A stretch of 31,740 nucleotides of DNA, from NCBI GenBank assembly GCA_964592375.1, contig CAZQDP010000021.1, positions 1 through 31,740 of the forward strand, read 5' to 3'. The notes below the pieces were generated by a model. The model worked only from the letters and a program-made list of their open reading frames with translations. It was not told where the DNA came from and searched no databases. The stretch's first letter is position 1. The number at the start of each line of letters is the position of its first letter. This document shows positions 8,005 to 16,402 of this stretch, in pieces. This DNA comes from CAZQDP01 sp964592375 (GTDB lineage Bacteria > Bacillota > Clostridia > RUG12999). Both the position numbers and the translations under genes were made by a program.

Positions 8005-8033
8005 ATTATACGCGCAATACAAAAAAAAGTCAA
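8005..8033 (-). promoter_or_regulatory. Sigma-A promoter of arsR-yhgE
   Basis: On the minus strand TTGACT (8028-8033) and TATAAT (8005-8010) are exactly 17 bases apart, 11 of 12 consensus bases. It begins about 60 bases after the T-rich end of the CRISPR array terminator, so the two units are insulated. Confidence 0.75.
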
Positions 8034-8090
8034 CCGTTTTGTGAAGCTTTTGACTTAATATACAGTGCTCCGTGTGGTAAGGAAGAACGT

Positions 8091-8140
8091 AAAAAAAAGC
8101 AAAAGTCGGCAAGCTGTGCTTAAAAAAACAGCTTACCGAC
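8091..8140 (-). terminator. Intrinsic terminator of the CRISPR array
   Basis: A 13-bp stem with one mismatch (8105-8117 and 8128-8140, 10-base loop) is followed on the minus strand by TTTTGC and then eight Ts (8091-8104). Its first arm occupies the place of the 3' half of the last, degenerate CRISPR repeat. It should end transcripts from both the cas13a promoter and the array promoter. Confidence 0.75.
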
Positions 8141-8363
8141 CTTTTATTTAGAAGTGGTCTTATACTATCAGCATGGAACAACCGAGCCGAAACTGGTTCT
8201 AGTCCCCTGTTATTTAGGAGTGGTCTTGCACTGCAACAAGTAAATATTTCACCTAACATACGTTTTAGTCCCCTGTTATTTAGGAGTGGTCTTGCACAAA
8301 TCAGATATTCATAAACAAAGCAATGGCGTTTTAGTCCCCTGTTATTTAGGAGTGGTCTTGCAC
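8130..8363 (-). CRISPR. Type VI-A CRISPR array: 3 spacers, 3 good repeats and 1 degenerate repeat
   Basis: Read on the minus strand, 36-base repeats lie at 8328-8363, 8262-8297 and 8196-8231, with a fourth degenerate copy at 8130-8165 (25 of 36 matches). The first two are identical; the third has one change. Spacers at 8298-8327, 8232-8261 and 8166-8195 are all 30 bases, a regular 66-base period. Each repeat begins GTGCAAGACCACTCC and ends GGGGACTAAAAC, very close to known Cas13a repeats (Leptotrichia type, GACCACCCC...GGGGACTAAAAC). CUCC can pair with GGGG around the loop, with one G-U pair, to form the short crRNA stem. Spacers lie 3' of the repeat, as in mature VI-A crRNAs. The array starts one base after the cas13a stop and ends in a terminator. 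The degenerate copy marks the distal end, so the leader side faces cas13a. Confidence 0.96.
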
Positions 8364-8364
8364 C

Positions 8365-11300
8365 TCAAATTTTAAATTCGAGTAATGTCATTATAGCACT
8401 TTTAAGCTCATTTGTCAAATTTTTATAGTAAAAAGCATCATCTTTATGAATTCCCAATTCGGTTTTTGTATCTCTGCTTAAGGTGCGTAAGGCTTCTTTA
8501 TTACATGCCAATTGCCTATCTATAATTTTTGCATTTCGACTATCAAGCCCAAAATTGCCATCCGGATTGCTTTTTAATGCGCCGCTTATCTCTAAATCAA
8601 AGTGCTCCAAAGTGCTGCAAAGCTTCGCCATGACGGCGTTTTGATGCTTTCGGCTGTAGGACATATGATCTCGCATGAGGTTGTAAAGCTCAAATATTGA
8701 ATATTGATTGGTTCTGAGGTTTTTAAAATGCGCTATTTGATTTCTTAAATCTAATCTGCGTATACCTCTGCGTATACCAGTCCTTTCATTTCGAAAAAAC
8801 AATTTCCGTATCATATCGGGAAAAGGTGAACTTCTCATATAGTTTTGCAGTCCTTCTCCCATAGAGGAGCCAGCATATTCAAAAATATTCTTAACTTCTT
8901 GTGGATCCACGCCCAGACCCAATAACAAGAACTGCAAATCCCGCTCCCATATATGCACCCACATGAGCAAATTGGAATAAAGGTGGAGGGTGCATGCTTG
9001 TAGCTGCTGCACCGGGAAGAGCTCTACTTTATGGACATTTTGGGTATAGGCAAGGTGCTTTTTTCTGCTTTCTATCTCTGCACTTAGCTCAGCTGCATTT
9101 TCAATATCAACCAGCTTTTTTTGCTGAAAAAAGCTTTTGTGTTCGGATTTATGATTGGCATATGCAGTCATATCCCCAGCGGTTACCTTATTTGCCCCAT
9201 ATACTGCCTCAATGGCTTTTTGGGTGCCGTACATTTTGCTGTGAATCACGCCGGAATATGCGATTGGATTTTTGTCGTCGTGATAGATGGCATTCACAAT
9301 GAGACCCGAATCTATAAACTTTCCCAAAATGGCGGTATAATCACCCTCTGTAGCAAAAAAATCCTGCCAAAGACAAACGCTTTTTTCATCTTCCTTTTGC
9401 CTTGGAGGCGCAATCCATCCCACGCTTTGCATGCAGGTTCTTAAAAAAATCAATGCATTCTCAATGGCTTTGTCCGTATCTTCCCCCTGCAAAATGGGAG
9501 GCAAGATGGCTTTGCAAAAGTCGCCAAAGCAGCCGATTTTGGCAGGAAAGACAATGGCATGCCTCTCTATAATATCCCTGCGAAACTGCTGAAATTTTAA
9601 AAGGGTATGCACAAGCTCGCTGAGCTGATGGGGCACAGTAAATTTTGAAAGTACATATAGCCCGGCAAACTGCGCAGTTTGAAAATTTTCAATCCTTAGG
9701 TCGTCGGAATTTTCGGAGCATGCCACACAGCCCTCTTTGCCAAACAGGAAGGGATAGTGCGCTTGCATATAGGAATAGAAAACATTCGCAACAATATTTC
9801 GGAATATGATATTGAGATGATCGCTCTTTGGCTTGTCTTGCTTGGTCTTATTGGTGTTGCGGTGCATAAACTCAATATGTACTTTTTCTGCCTGGGCTTC
9901 AAGGGAAGCTATGCCATCCATAAGCTGTTCATATTCCTGCTGAGCAGTATCTTTATCCGCAGTGTTTTGCAGGGCTTGTTCTGTGACCATATGATCCATT
10001 GACAAAAATTCATTGTAATACACCTCCTGTAGTAGAAACAAAAAGGCAGCGTTTTTTGCACCATTCATAGGAGGGGCTTTTTGTAGCAATACATTTTTCA
10101 GGCGGGTAAAGCTTGGAAAATACGCCTTGGTGGTTGGGAGATGGCGCAAACTGTTCTGTAGTAATGCCGTAACATCCTCTTTATTATAAAAATCATCTAT
10201 TTGATTACTTCTATACTTCTCTTCCAAAAAATGCTGCCGCAATTCAAACTCTTTTTTGATAAGGTGACAAATCGCATCGCTTGGGGTAGGTGAAACTTGG
10301 GTATGATATTCATAGTGAATGGTTTGATTGCGCACAAAATATAAGCTTGTCACCAGCTGCGAAGCCAGGTTTTCAAATGAATCGGTAGCATAATTTTCAT
10401 TAAAAAAACGTTGGCCGCCAAAAAAGGCTTTAATTTGCTTATCTGTATTCGCATCAACAGGATATGGATAGCGGACAGATAGATAGTCATTTTCATCTGC
10501 CATTTTGTTTAATGCGCCACCCAAATTGGAATATGCAAAAGAAAATGCAGTGGCAAATTTTCGCCTTATAACCTCTACTGCCTCAATCATTTCAAGATGG
10601 AAGCTTGTCCACTTTGTTTCGCTCTGCTGGGCAAGTGCATGGTAATAAGCGTACTTTCCACGCTGTATGCATTTATTTGCAATATAATTTCTTGCATTGC
10701 CACTTGCTCGTTTGATTACTTTTTCTACTGCATACTGCTCTTTGGGAATATCATTGCCCTTTGGAAAATCGCTTTTGATAAAATCAATTGCTTTGGAGAT
10801 GAAATACTCGTCCTTGGCATTGAATTCTTTTGCAATTGCCCACAGATTACGGATTGTTTTTGCCTTATCATATACTGCAATGGTTACAGCTTGCCCGAAG
10901 GATTTTTTTGAAATTGTTTTTTCTGCATCGCAATAAAGCTTTTCTTTTAAACACTGAAAAAAAGGCTGCATTTTTTCAAACAGTTGATCATATGCAGATT
11001 GTGGATGGATCGTAAACTGATTAAAAAAATCGTTCAGCATACTGTTCTCAAAATGCGGCAAGTGGTTATTCTGTGTATCAAAATAAATGGGCACAATTTG
11101 CTTTTCAATGCTTATGTAAATGGCATCTGCATTCGTTTTCCTTTGCAGCTTTAAAAGCTCTTCTTCCTTTGTCGATTGGATGGCAGGAAGCTTACGGATG
11201 GCCTCTTTAAATGCCAAAATATCTCCATTTGTTTCTTGATATGCACGATAGAATTTATCTTCATCAACGCATTCCCGGTATGGAATTTTAAGGTTGCGTT

Positions 11301-11508
11301 TTATCCAATTTGAAAGGTCGTCTTTCTTGCGAATTTTCGGTAAAGGTTGTGGGTTTTTAACAAAGATATCGTACAAAAGCCTTGTGGTTTCCTTTGCCCT
11401 TCTAATTCTTTCCTGCACATAATCATTTGCACAAACACCTTTTTTGAAATATAACAATCCTTTCTCGCCGGAGCAAACACGAACGCCATTTACCTTTGAA
11501 ATCTTCAT
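8365..11508 (-). CDS. cas13a: Cas13a, RNA-guided RNase effector of type VI-A CRISPR
   Basis: The 1047-residue protein carries two R-N-x3-H HEPN catalytic motifs: RNQTIH at 393-398 and RNQIAH at 922-927. In this family they form one composite RNase site that cuts target and bystander RNA once a crRNA finds its target. Many features match Leptotrichia Cas13a: the start MKISKVNG, RGKYAYYHALAQ in Helical-1 (283-294), FPSFTRLKNVL (464-474), EVYYNEFL (495-502), and before HEPN2 HIWERDLQFLL (852-862), then SIFELYNLMRDHMSYSRKHQNA. It is shorter than most Cas13a proteins (about 1,100-1,400 aa). The start has AAAAGGAG ten bases ahead. The gene is 71 bases after a secreted-protein gene, with no clear promoter between them. 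The VI-A array follows one base after the stop. The gene looks AT-richer than its neighbour at 11580-16289. No cas1 or cas2 is in the window. Confidence 0.96.
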   Translation of the reverse strand: MKISKVNGVRVCSGEKGLLYFKKGVCANDYVQERIRRAKETTRLLYDIFVKNPQPLPKIRKKDDLSNWIKRNLKIPYRECVDEDKFYRAYQETNGDILAFKEAIRKLPAIQSTKEEELLKLQRKTNADAIYISIEKQIVPIYFDTQNNHLPHFENSMLNDFFNQFTIHPQSAYDQLFEKMQPFFQCLKEKLYCDAEKTISKKSFGQAVTIAVYDKAKTIRNLWAIAKEFNAKDEYFISKAIDFIKSDFPKGNDIPKEQYAVEKVIKRASGNARNYIANKCIQRGKYAYYHALAQQSETKWTSFHLEMIEAVEVIRRKFATAFSFAYSNLGGALNKMADENDYLSVRYPYPVDANTDKQIKAFFGGQRFFNENYATDSFENLASQLVTSLYFVRNQTIHYEYHTQVSPTPSDAICHLIKKEFELRQHFLEEKYRSNQIDDFYNKEDVTALLQNSLRHLPTTKAYFPSFTRLKNVLLQKAPPMNGAKNAAFLFLLQEVYYNEFLSMDHMVTEQALQNTADKDTAQQEYEQLMDGIASLEAQAEKVHIEFMHRNTNKTKQDKPKSDHLNIIFRNIVANVFYSYMQAHYPFLFGKEGCVACSENSDDLRIENFQTAQFAGLYVLSKFTVPHQLSELVHTLLKFQQFRRDIIERHAIVFPAKIGCFGDFCKAILPPILQGEDTDKAIENALIFLRTCMQSVGWIAPPRQKEDEKSVCLWQDFFATEGDYTAILGKFIDSGLIVNAIYHDDKNPIAYSGVIHSKMYGTQKAIEAVYGANKVTAGDMTAYANHKSEHKSFFQQKKLVDIENAAELSAEIESRKKHLAYTQNVHKVELFPVQQLQACTLHLYSNLLMWVHIWERDLQFLLLGLGVDPQEVKNIFEYAGSSMGEGLQNYMRSSPFPDMIRKLFFRNERTGIRRGIRRLDLRNQIAHFKNLRTNQYSIFELYNLMRDHMSYSRKHQNAVMAKLCSTLEHFDLEISGALKSNPDGNFGLDSRNAKIIDRQLACNKEALRTLSRDTKTELGIHKDDAFYYKNLTNELKSAIMTLLEFKI
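8390..8418 (-). promoter_or_regulatory. Consensus promoter for the CRISPR array, inside the 3' end of cas13a
   Basis: On the minus strand TTGACA (8413-8418) and TATAAT (8390-8395) are separated by 17 bases (8396-8412), a perfect sigma-A promoter. It falls within the cas13a codons for NLTNELKSAIMT, with an A/T-rich stretch upstream resembling an UP element. The expected start site is near 8383, about 20 bases before the first repeat. The boxes and spacing are the same as in the tRNA-Val promoter at 26234-26262. Activity has not been shown; the match itself is directly visible. Confidence 0.75.
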
Positions 11509-11579
11509 ATTCCAACAACTCCTTTTGATGCATATATAAGTACGTAAGGATTTCTCTTATGCTGAAAATGCTAACGCAT

Positions 11580-14500
11580 TTATCGGTCTTTTACCACCAC
11601 ATTATCAATATACACCTCCACAGCCGTAACACCCGTATTGGTGCCGAAGCCGAGGCTTTTGATATTGTCTACTTTTGTTCGCAGGGGGATATGAGGGGCA
11701 ATGCAAGTGCCGTCCACATACCAGCTCATGGTATCGGCGGTAACATCCACTTCAATGCGCATATGGTATGCCTTGTCTTTTTGGGATGGGGTGAGAGTTC
11801 GGGTTGTTGTTCCATCGTACCAGGCGAAACTGGTGGTTGCAAATAGGGAGGCGGCCATTTTGCCGCCATTATCAAACAGATACAAAACATCTGCTCCGCC
11901 GCCGGCGGTTGTATATTGGTAGTCAAATTCCACGGCGAAGGAGCCGGTCTGCTCCTGAATTTGGTATATGGCATCCACAGAGCCATTCGTTTGCCCAACC
12001 TTAAGATGTAGCCGCTGGGTACTTGCACTGCTTTCCACATGGATATATCCGTCAGCAGGTGGCGCGGCGTAGGTCCAGGAGCCGCTTGTTGGCAAAGGGC
12101 CGGGGCTATAGGCTTCAAAATCTTCTGAGGCAAGTGTGATAGGAGTGCCAACACTCACAGCAATGCTGCGTGATATGACCCCATCACTCACCGGAATGGC
12201 AATTTCTATGGTGGTATTGCCTGCATCAAGGCAACGAATTTTTCCGTTTACAACATCGCATACTGCGGTATTGCCGCTGACGGCCGTGTACATTTCACTG
12301 GATAAGGTGAGGGCGGCGCCGGATATTGTGGCCGAGATGGATAAATCCATGCTCTGCCCAGGAGCAGCTTTTACTTCCATGGGAGATATGCTGATACTGG
12401 ATACCTGCGAGGTGAAAAGATCCAGTCCGGTATCTTTCATGGCAAAATCGGAAAATAGCGCTCGGGTCATTTCGCTTCCCCCAGCGGCAAATATACCGGC
12501 ACTGCAACGCTGAAGCACAATGGAGGGCGTGGTGTCAAGGGTGACAAAGTCCGTGCCGTTATCCGAGATTTGCGCTGTGATTTTTGCTCCACCCTTGGCA
12601 AGGCGAAGATATTTGCCACTGCCGGTGAGGGTAGTGCGCACGGTGGTTTTATCCGTTTGGGTGCGGTATTCAAAGATAACACTGCCTGCCATATCCCGAT
12701 ACAGCGCCGCAAAGATGGCATTGGAGGCAAGGCTCTCACGCAGCATCACGCCTGCAATGCCGTCGCTACTGCCCACTTGCTCCTCCACTTTTGCCACCAC
12801 GCTGTAGCCCTTTATCATCGGATCTTCCACATGACGATAGACAAAGGATGCACTATCCGAAAAGCCGGGATCCTGGTAGGTGGAAACATTCAAGCCTTTT
12901 CCCATGCTATCCATCTGCACGCGGCCGCCTTCCATGGTCGCACTGCCTTTCGGTGCAGGGTTGCCCACTGCAAAGCCGGAATATTCTTTTGGCAAATCAA
13001 AGGCGCCGGCACTTCTTCTGCCGGGCATTTCAAAGGAAACAATGCCCCATTCCTTGATGCTGTCAATATGCAAAGTGGCAATGGTGCCATTTGTGCTCAT
13101 GGGCAGAGCAAGCGTGGGCTTGCCCGGGCGGTGCAAATACGCACGAGCATTGAAAGGCAAAACGCCGATATCCACCTGCAGGTCAATGTCATTTGCAAAG
13201 GCGGCGCCCACTTCGGTGAGCAGATGCACCACAGTACTAGTCTCGTTACGGCGTAGCATGGTGGTCACGACATTGTCTGAAGAGGTGGCCCATGCCTTTT
13301 TTTGCGAGCCAATCCAGGTGGCACTGTCTACAGTGGTAGCGGAAACAATTTGTGCACCGCAGTTTTGCGCCAACTGCACATCCTCGGTGGATAAACTGCT
13401 CAGCGCCGAATAGGTCACAATATAATCAAGTCCTGCAAGGTCTTCACTTCGCAGATGGTACATGGCATAATCGGGATTGTAAGCGGTCATCAAAGTTTTA
13501 AAGGGAATGCCGGCCCGAACAAGCTTCATCACAAGGGTTCTGAAATTTGAGGCATTCAAGTTTTGCCAGTTTACCAAAATCCCCACCTTGGCAGGAGTCT
13601 CATAGCCGTCAAACAAGGTGTTATTTTCCCTTATAAATTCATACAGATCGCCGTATTCGTAAATGGTGCCAAAATAGCGTGTGCTATCGTGCACCCAAGT
13701 ATCCCACGGCACCAAAAAGAACTGACCCATGGCGTAGGTCTGTGCAATGGCCGGGCGGAGCTTGGCAGGCTCCATGCTATAAGGCACGGAGGAAATCACA
13801 AAGGGCGTATTGGCATTGGTATAAATGGACGATGCGGCGGCAATATAGGGCAGAGAAATTTGCGTTGTATCATTGTGCTCTGTAATGCCGTAATCGTATT
13901 TATCTCCAAAAAACTGGCCGCCAAGGGAAATGTCCCAGGTAGCAAAAGCAGACATATTCACCGATAAGGAAATGCTTTTGCCGGCATAAGCCGAAATTTG
14001 GCTCCGCAGAGTATCGGCATAGTCAAAGCACACCTTCTTTTGAAAAGCGATAAAAGAACTATTGGTGGGCAGGCTACTGCGGCCGGACATATAGGCGCTG
14101 TCTGTGGTAAGGCCGCGAGAGATAACATAATCATGATAATTGAAGCTGTCAATATCCGTAATGCCCCAAGAGGTAAGCGTTTGCGCAGATACCTTTTCCT
14201 TCAGGTAAGCGCGAAAACCGGAAATGCAGCTATCGCAAAAACAACCGGCGCCCCAGCTTAGCAGTCCATAGTTGCCGGCCGCATCATCATGCTGAAATTC
14301 GGTTGCGCCTGCATCCACCGCCCTTTTCGCAATATTGACCACTGCACTGATGTACTGCGGATTGTTCATGCATCCCCAGCGAGCGCCCCAGCTCATCCAT
14401 GGTGCGATGGCGGGCTTGCCCTCCAAGGTCACAACGCCGCCCGGAATGGGAGTGGTTCTATCGGTAGCGGCATTGGGAATATTACTACTGCCTGCATTTG

Positions 14501-16289
14501 TATTGAGAGCAGCCTGAAAGGTAATGCCCAAATCGGTGATGCTTTTAATATTATCGGCATTTTCCATATAGGACCATTTGTCGCCCGTTGCCATAAATCG
14601 CTTCAAGGCATCGAGCGTGCCGATATCTCCAGTGTCTGTAGTGCTTTTTCCGGTTCGAAACCAGCGTGCGGATAAAAACACCGAGGAATATCCCGTAGGG
14701 TGCATGGCATAACTGGACAGAGGATACGACGAGGAAAGCGGCTCTTTCCACAGCATCAGCACAATGGAATAATTCTCTCTTGCGCTTGGAATGCTTAGCT
14801 GCAGCTCCTCTGCAAAGGTCGTGCCACCCGGAATGGATAAGCCCTTTTGCAGTTTCATTTGCACCATGGTATTTCCATTTTTCAGCACCGCTACTAGGGT
14901 GGCAGTATATGCCTTGCCGGTACTGTTATTGATCACAGGTCGCACCACAATGCCGGCGGAGCTGGAGATAAAGGTAGAGGAACTGGCCGAAAGTTCTACT
15001 GCCCGATAGGCGGTATCCTTTGGATATCCGCTGTATGTTTCGATATTGTCAAAATTGCACCCGGCCGATCCGGTAGAAATGGAAAAATTCGTATAGGCCG
15101 TGGCGGAAAAGGGAATGCCTTTTGCACGCAAAACGCCTTCGAGGTATACATCATACAAAGCGCCGTCTGCGCAAATTTGCAGGGTATTCCACTCGCCTTG
15201 TTTTTCGATGGAAATCGTAGTGCCGTTTGCCTGCACACTGCCTGCCATAAGCGAAAGCGAAATGCCGCCGCCGCAATCAACCAAGGTCGTACCGCTTACT
15301 GGTAAAAAGTCCATTTGAACGGTAAATCTGCCGCTTGGCTGCTCCCAATAAGGAAAAGATAACGCGCTTTGGCTTTGCATTTCAATGTAGGTGTTGCTGC
15401 CATCACGGCGTAGGTATACATTGGCATTTCCCTCATATAAACTGCCGCAAAGCGCCGGATCTACGGTAAAATGTTGTGGCGAAGCATACATAGTAGGCGC
15501 AATGTCGGGAGGCGGAAGAAAGGTTGCCACCGGAGTTGGCGTGGGCACAGGGGTTGGCGTAGGAGTTGGGGTGGGGGTTGGCACAGGTGTGTTTTTAATG
15601 CCGATGTACGCCGATATATTGTCAAATCCGCCTTTAAAGGGCATGATCACCGTGTTGGGAGAGGAGGCGAAAATACCAACCGCATGGAATTTCACCCTGC
15701 CGCTTATGGGTGAGGGTGCGGATACCACCGATGGCAAATTGGCATTTGTTCGAAATGGCCATGGGGTGGTATTGATTTTTACGCCGTCGATATAAATATC
15801 ATAGGTATAGCTATCTGCAAAAATTTCATATTGAATTTTGTAAAAGCGTGAGGCATCCAGCTTGCCTGATAAAACGTTTGAAATCACATCACGAAAGCTA
15901 CCCATATTGACCTGCGAGCAGATATAGGGATAGCCGTCTGCCGGCGTATCATCGCTATCCTTGCCATATAGGTAAATATTGATCATATCACTGCCGGATT
16001 GCGGCAAAAAGTCGGTTTCAAATATAAAGCTTGCGGTGTCCTGCGCGGGCAGTGCAAAACGAATATTTGGCTTGCCTTTTTCCGTGGAACTCAGCATCAA
16101 ATACTGATTGGACGAAGACTTGACAATACTTGTATAATCCATCTCCTCGTATTTGCTACCAACCGGCAGGTCTTCAAAGGTCACAGGCAAGAGCAGCTCC
16201 GTGCCGGAAAAAGCAAGCGCGGACTGCCATGAGAAAAACATGCCGATAATGCAACAAAGCAAAAAGAGCATTTTATAGGTACCATTCAT
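11580..16289 (-). CDS. Large secreted multidomain glycosidase-like protein
   Basis: About 1569 residues, starting at the second ATG of ATGAATATG, which is seven bases after AGGGGG. A signal peptide (about 1-27, FLLCCIIGMFFSWQSALA) is followed by a concanavalin-like sandwich (about 30-230), a Pro-Thr/Val repeat linker (231-256), a second sandwich (about 265-420) and a beta domain. A central (beta/alpha)-barrel-like region follows (about 540-890), with WMSWGARWGC, FQHDDAAG and CFCDSCISGF, resembling GH42-like/GHL glycosidases. Next come a Rossmann-like segment similar to beta-galactosidase trimerisation domains (about 890-1010), a sandwich with GVMLRES, a Big_2-like Ig fold (about 1295-1380) and a last sandwich. 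There is no LPXTG motif or S-layer repeat, so attachment is unclear. A role in extracellular polysaccharide breakdown is inferred; the substrate is unknown. A short hairpin (11566-11581) at the stop is a weak terminator, so read-through into cas13a is possible. Confidence 0.75.
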   Translation of the reverse strand: MNGTYKMLFLLCCIIGMFFSWQSALAFSGTELLLPVTFEDLPVGSKYEEMDYTSIVKSSSNQYLMLSSTEKGKPNIRFALPAQDTASFIFETDFLPQSGSDMINIYLYGKDSDDTPADGYPYICSQVNMGSFRDVISNVLSGKLDASRFYKIQYEIFADSYTYDIYIDGVKINTTPWPFRTNANLPSVVSAPSPISGRVKFHAVGIFASSPNTVIMPFKGGFDNISAYIGIKNTPVPTPTPTPTPTPVPTPTPVATFLPPPDIAPTMYASPQHFTVDPALCGSLYEGNANVYLRRDGSNTYIEMQSQSALSFPYWEQPSGRFTVQMDFLPVSGTTLVDCGGGISLSLMAGSVQANGTTISIEKQGEWNTLQICADGALYDVYLEGVLRAKGIPFSATAYTNFSISTGSAGCNFDNIETYSGYPKDTAYRAVELSASSSTFISSSAGIVVRPVINNSTGKAYTATLVAVLKNGNTMVQMKLQKGLSIPGGTTFAEELQLSIPSARENYSIVLMLWKEPLSSSYPLSSYAMHPTGYSSVFLSARWFRTGKSTTDTGDIGTLDALKRFMATGDKWSYMENADNIKSITDLGITFQAALNTNAGSSNIPNAATDRTTPIPGGVVTLEGKPAIAPWMSWGARWGCMNNPQYISAVVNIAKRAVDAGATEFQHDDAAGNYGLLSWGAGCFCDSCISGFRAYLKEKVSAQTLTSWGITDIDSFNYHDYVISRGLTTDSAYMSGRSSLPTNSSFIAFQKKVCFDYADTLRSQISAYAGKSISLSVNMSAFATWDISLGGQFFGDKYDYGITEHNDTTQISLPYIAAASSIYTNANTPFVISSVPYSMEPAKLRPAIAQTYAMGQFFLVPWDTWVHDSTRYFGTIYEYGDLYEFIRENNTLFDGYETPAKVGILVNWQNLNASNFRTLVMKLVRAGIPFKTLMTAYNPDYAMYHLRSEDLAGLDYIVTYSALSSLSTEDVQLAQNCGAQIVSATTVDSATWIGSQKKAWATSSDNVVTTMLRRNETSTVVHLLTEVGAAFANDIDLQVDIGVLPFNARAYLHRPGKPTLALPMSTNGTIATLHIDSIKEWGIVSFEMPGRRSAGAFDLPKEYSGFAVGNPAPKGSATMEGGRVQMDSMGKGLNVSTYQDPGFSDSASFVYRHVEDPMIKGYSVVAKVEEQVGSSDGIAGVMLRESLASNAIFAALYRDMAGSVIFEYRTQTDKTTVRTTLTGSGKYLRLAKGGAKITAQISDNGTDFVTLDTTPSIVLQRCSAGIFAAGGSEMTRALFSDFAMKDTGLDLFTSQVSSISISPMEVKAAPGQSMDLSISATISGAALTLSSEMYTAVSGNTAVCDVVNGKIRCLDAGNTTIEIAIPVSDGVISRSIAVSVGTPITLASEDFEAYSPGPLPTSGSWTYAAPPADGYIHVESSASTQRLHLKVGQTNGSVDAIYQIQEQTGSFAVEFDYQYTTAGGGADVLYLFDNGGKMAASLFATTSFAWYDGTTTRTLTPSQKDKAYHMRIEVDVTADTMSWYVDGTCIAPHIPLRTKVDNIKSLGFGTNTGVTAVEVYIDNVVVKDR

Positions 16290-16402
16290 ATTCATTCCCC
16301 CTAATCATTATATTTTATCATAGGAAGGACTTTGTGTAAACACGGCGCAAAGAGAAGATTATCCGCTTTATTTGTGCAAATTCACTGATTTTATACTTTG
16401 CA

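Noticed and set aside
7975..8259. 94-codon minus-strand frame running through the CRISPR array
   Set aside because: Its residues come from repeats, spacers and the terminator (the repeat gives a recurring RPLLN pattern), so it is not a gene.
8365..11508. Cas13b or Cas13d assignment of the effector
   Set aside because: The MKISKVNG start, the WERDLQFLL and RNQIAHF context and the repeat ending GGGGACTAAAAC fit Cas13a; Cas13b has HEPN domains at the extreme ends and the repeat on the other side of the spacer, and Cas13d is shorter with different flanking motifs.
11509..11579. A cas13a promoter in the short gap upstream of the gene
   Set aside because: Several A/T-rich hexamers resemble -10 boxes, but none has a -35 box at a workable distance, so I could not assign one.
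12570..13256. 228-codon plus-strand frame opposite the large secreted-protein gene
   Set aside because: It is long but wholly antisense to a clearly coding region and has low-complexity, His/Ala-rich content without recognisable domains.
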